Shown here one piece after another: positions 4,533-6,673 of a stretch of DNA of 6,673 bases; position 1 is the stretch's first letter; each line of letters starts with the position of its first letter. The notes beneath the pieces are model-generated. The model worked only from the letters and a program-made list of their open reading frames with translations, searched no databases and was not told where the DNA came from. The stretch spans positions 1 through 6,673 of the forward strand of contig WJJO01000309.1 in the NCBI GenBank assembly GCA_014729665.1, given 5' to 3'. The translations under genes and the position numbers were made by a program. This DNA is from Caldifarciminota bacterium. Its GTDB lineage: Bacteria; Hydrothermota; Tepidihabitantia; B3-TA06.

Positions 4533-5704
4533 ACGAAAAGATAATCCTGGGGGTCACAGGTTCGATAGCCTGCTACAAGGCCCCGTTTGTGTTAAGGGAA
4601 CTCGTCAGACGGGGGTTTCGCGTCCCTGTGGTCATGACCCGGTCGGCCACAAGATTCGTAGGACGCGTAACCTTCGATGCACTTACCGATGAAGGTGTTT
4701 ACGATAGCTTGTGGTCACGAAGAGAGACCCTGTCGCACGTCGCATTGCTCGATGGAACGTCTGCGATCCTGGTTGCCCCGGCGACCGCCAACATCATTGC
4801 GAAGGCGGCGGCAGGCATAGCGGATGATTTGCTTTCCAGCCTGCTTTTGGCCGCAGACCCAGGAAGCATCATCTACGCCCCGGCGATGAATAAGGGCATG
4901 TGGAACAATCCTGCCACCCGGGGCAACGTTGGAAAACTGCGCAAGCGCGGTTCCGGATTCGTTGAGCCGGCATCGGGAGAACTGGCTAGCGGAGCTATCG
5001 GAAAAGGCAGGCTTGCCGAAATTGACGAAATAGCGCTTGCCGCCGAAAGAGCGGTCAGGATGGATAGGATTCTTGCGGATAAGAAAATAGTAATAACATG
5101 CGGCAGAACAGAGGAAGAAATTGATCCTGTAAGGGTAATAACCAACCGTTCCTCGGGCCTGATGGGCATCAGTCTGGCAAGGGCTTTTTCAAGGCTGGGG
5201 GCGGACGTAAGGCTTATTGCCGGAAGGGTAAACGTTACCCTCCCCTCGGGAGTGAAGGTGCAGAGTGCCTTTTCTGCATCGGCAATGCTTGATGAACTGG
5301 GAAAACAGATGCCGGAAGCCGATGCGCTAATAATGGCCGCGGCGATTGCCGATTATTCCCCACTCGATTACTCCGAAGAAAAGATTAAAGAAGACGAACT
5401 GACCCTGAAGCTCAAAAAAACCCCAGATATCCTGACTTCCCTGAACTCACGACGGCCGGTTCGCATCGGGTTCAGCGTCGAGGCCGGAGAAGACTGGACA
5501 CGGACCGCAGAGAGGAAGCTTGCAGATAAAAGCCTTGACGTCATAGTTGCCAATCCTGCAAGGGTGATTGCGGCGGAGGAGACCCAGGCGGCTATCATTT
5601 TTGCTTCAGGTCGCAGAATCATAAGCCGGGCCATGACTAAGGATATGCTCTCACGTAAACTGGTCGAAATCACTCGAAACCTTATACAGGAACGAAATGG
5701 CTGA
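4529..5704 (+). CDS. coaBC: Bifunctional phosphopantothenoylcysteine decarboxylase / phosphopantothenate-cysteine ligase
   Basis: A 391-residue fusion for two steps of coenzyme A synthesis. The N-terminal CoaC flavoprotein (about 1-180) has GVTGSIACYK (8-17), catalytic His70 in LSHVAL, APATAN (83-88), GIADDLLS and PAMNKGMW (118-125). The C-terminal CoaB part (about 184-391) has E-E-E-I-D-P-V-R (195-202), TNRSSGLMG (205-213), A-A-A-I-A-D-Y, the KIKE lysine loop, TPDIL and DVIVANPA. Two departures stand out. The CoaC active-site Cys of L-A-C-G-x-x-G-x-G-R is Ser154 (LASGAIGKGR, codon AGC at 4988-4990). The usual T-x-G-G-T of CoaB reads TCGRT, with Arg193. The ATG overlaps the rpoZ-like stop by four bases and has only a weak GGCGGGG beside it, so it probably depends on coupling. 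Confidence 0.96.
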   Translation: MNEKIILGVTGSIACYKAPFVLRELVRRGFRVPVVMTRSATRFVGRVTFDALTDEGVYDSLWSRRETLSHVALLDGTSAILVAPATANIIAKAAAGIADDLLSSLLLAADPGSIIYAPAMNKGMWNNPATRGNVGKLRKRGSGFVEPASGELASGAIGKGRLAEIDEIALAAERAVRMDRILADKKIVITCGRTEEEIDPVRVITNRSSGLMGISLARAFSRLGADVRLIAGRVNVTLPSGVKVQSAFSASAMLDELGKQMPEADALIMAAAIADYSPLDYSEEKIKEDELTLKLKKTPDILTSLNSRRPVRIGFSVEAGEDWTRTAERKLADKSLDVIVANPARVIAAEETQAAIIFASGRRIISRAMTKDMLSRKLVEITRNLIQERNG

Positions 5705-6673
5705 AGATCGATCCATAAGGGTTCCTCCGCACTCTGTGGAAGCCGAGGCATCGGTTCTTGCCGCTATGCTGGTCTCCGAAGAGGCTGTATTCAAGGGTTT
5801 CGAGATATTAAAACCGGAGTGTTTCTACCTTAAGAAAAACCTGCTGATAGCCGAAGCCATCCAGACCATCTTCACCCGTAATGAAACGGTCGATCTGGTT
5901 ACCGTCTCCGAAGAGCTTAAGAAAAACAAGAAACTGGCCGAGGCTTCCGGACTCGACTACCTTTCCTCGCTTGCAGAAAACGTTGTTGCCCCTGCCCATA
6001 TCGAGTATCATGCAAGAATTGTTTACGAGAAGTGGGTCCAGAGGAAATTGATTATGGTTGTAAGCGATATCGCCCAGAAGGCCTATGAATCCGGGGAAAA
6101 AGTCGACGATATGCTGGACTGGGCCGAGCACCAGATCTTCGAGATCAAGGAATCGAAGATGCGAAGCGGATTCGTGGCCTTAAAGGACCTTCTTATCCCT
6201 GCGATGCGGACGATTGACAGGGCCAAGCAGGAGGGGCGGCACATCACAGGGGTCTCCACCGGCCTCGATGACATGGATCGCATGACCTCCGGATTCCAGC
6301 GTGGCGAACTCGTCATCGTTGCAGGGAGGCCTTCCATGGGGAAATCTTCCCTTGCCTTAAACATCGCAGTAGAGGCTGCCAAACGCTCCGGTGTACGTGT
6401 CGGTGTATTCAGCCTGGAGATGACCACGGAGATGGTTGTAGAACGCATCATCTGTTCCGAAGCCGGGGTCAGCCTTTCAAAGCTCCGATCCGGACGCTTC
6501 AGCATGGAGGACTATGCACGCCTTTCAAACGTGATGGGGGTTCTCAACGAACTCCAAATATACATCGACGACACAGCATCCCTTTCCATCCTGGAACTCA
6601 AGGCCAAGGCCCGCAGATTATACGCCGAAGGCGAGGTTGGAATGATTATAGTAGACTATATGCAGCTTATGGA
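5697..6673 (+). CDS. dnaB: Replicative DNA helicase DnaB, N-terminal two thirds (runs off right edge)
   Basis: The frame is open from ATG 5697 to the window end, giving 325 residues of a protein usually near 450. The N-terminal collar domain begins R-V-P-P-H-S-V-E-A-E (8-17) with V-L-A-A-M-L (20-25), and includes FYLKKNLLIAEAI and Y-H-A-R-I-V (104-109). A linker leads to the RecA-like motor from about residue 180: ITGVSTGLDDMDRMTSGF, Walker A G-R-P-S-M-G-K-S (210-217) with Lys216, VGVFSLEM, and Walker B IIVDYMQLM ending at the edge (Asp320). DnaB is the hexameric helicase that unwinds DNA ahead of the replisome. No intein interrupts Walker A or the rest visible. The start overlaps the coaBC stop by eight bases and has AGGA at 5688-5691. 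Confidence 0.96.
   Translation, partial: MAEDRSIRVPPHSVEAEASVLAAMLVSEEAVFKGFEILKPECFYLKKNLLIAEAIQTIFTRNETVDLVTVSEELKKNKKLAEASGLDYLSSLAENVVAPAHIEYHARIVYEKWVQRKLIMVVSDIAQKAYESGEKVDDMLDWAEHQIFEIKESKMRSGFVALKDLLIPAMRTIDRAKQEGRHITGVSTGLDDMDRMTSGFQRGELVIVAGRPSMGKSSLALNIAVEAAKRSGVRVGVFSLEMTTEMVVERIICSEAGVSLSKLRSGRFSMEDYARLSNVMGVLNELQIYIDDTASLSILELKAKARRLYAEGEVGMIIVDYMQLM

Larger units (their letters stand above)
322..6673 (+). other. Ten-gene colinear transcription unit
   Basis: All ten plus-strand genes run head to tail. The junctions are gaps of 1, 38, 20, 1 and 2 bases and overlaps of 4, 11, 4 and 8 bases. No hairpin followed by a T run is visible at any junction, and I see no convincing internal promoter in the two longer gaps (1511-1548 and 1798-1817). 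A single transcript from the promoter at 287-321 is the simplest reading, though promoters inside coding sequence cannot be excluded. The unit continues past the right edge. Confidence 0.7.

Noticed and set aside
5225..5241. Hairpin AGGGTAA-ACG-TTACCCT inside coaBC as a terminator or regulatory stem.
   Set aside because: Only 7 bp, no T run after it, and it lies inside a conserved coding region; likely chance.
6327..6350. Possible intein at the DnaB Walker A, a frequent insertion site.
   Set aside because: The GRPSMGKS motif is continuous with no insertion in the visible part.
6083..6505. 140-residue minus-strand reading opposite dnaB.
   Set aside because: It mirrors codon bias of the DnaB gene, has no recognisable motif or ribosome site, and overlaps a clear essential gene on the other strand.
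2602..6633. Recurring GCCGAAGGC on the plus strand (about 2602, 3322, 4443, 6623) as a possible uptake or signal motif.
   Set aside because: The instances fall in coding sequence as common Ala-Glu-Gly codons; counts in one short window cannot separate this from codon bias.

Overview
The window looks like a compact stretch of bacterial housekeeping chromosome. G+C is near one half by eye. AGG, AGA and ATA codons are used freely, and most genes overlap or sit within a few bases of each other. The gene set is bacterial: DnaB, guanylate kinase, the CoaBC fusion, YicC, DTD and a short omega-like subunit. Several proteins depart from family consensus, and a DJ-1-like protein carries a lipoprotein signal. 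Together these suggest an uncultivated or deep-branching, probably diderm, lineage rather than a model organism. I cannot name the phylum from sequence alone. I see no insertion sequence, phage gene, CRISPR array, tRNA or rRNA.

Layout. Bases 1-241, minus strand, hold the first 80 codons of a class V (PLP-dependent) aminotransferase that runs off the left edge. Bases 242-321 form a divergent promoter region. On each strand a -35/-10 pair lies so close to the start codon that the predicted transcript would begin at or next to it (leaderless). A 7-bp inverted repeat spans the two back-to-back -35 boxes. From 322 to the right edge, ten genes run in one direction without a plausible terminator: a TT1561/COG2129-like metallophosphoesterase, archease, a TIGR04076-family protein, a DJ-1/PfpI lipoprotein, dtd, a yicC-family RNase, gmk, an rpoZ-like gene, coaBC and the first 325 codons of dnaB. 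The largest gap is 38 bases. Five junctions are overlaps or one- to two-base gaps. Most internal genes have a Shine-Dalgarno sequence; the two genes beside the divergent promoters have none.

How the genes fit together. The yicC-gmk-rpoZ-coaBC core is a familiar bacterial neighbourhood linking RNA turnover, GDP supply, RNA polymerase assembly and coenzyme A synthesis, followed here by the replicative helicase. Upstream lie genes for RNA repair (archease), tRNA quality control (DTD) and less defined roles (phosphoesterase, TIGR04076, DJ-1-like lipoprotein). I see no clear undescribed defence or mobile system. The most interesting points are the paired leaderless promoters, the Cys-to-Ser change at the CoaC active-site position of CoaBC, the lipoprotein form of a DJ-1 family protein, and the altered metal-site motif of the phosphoesterase.
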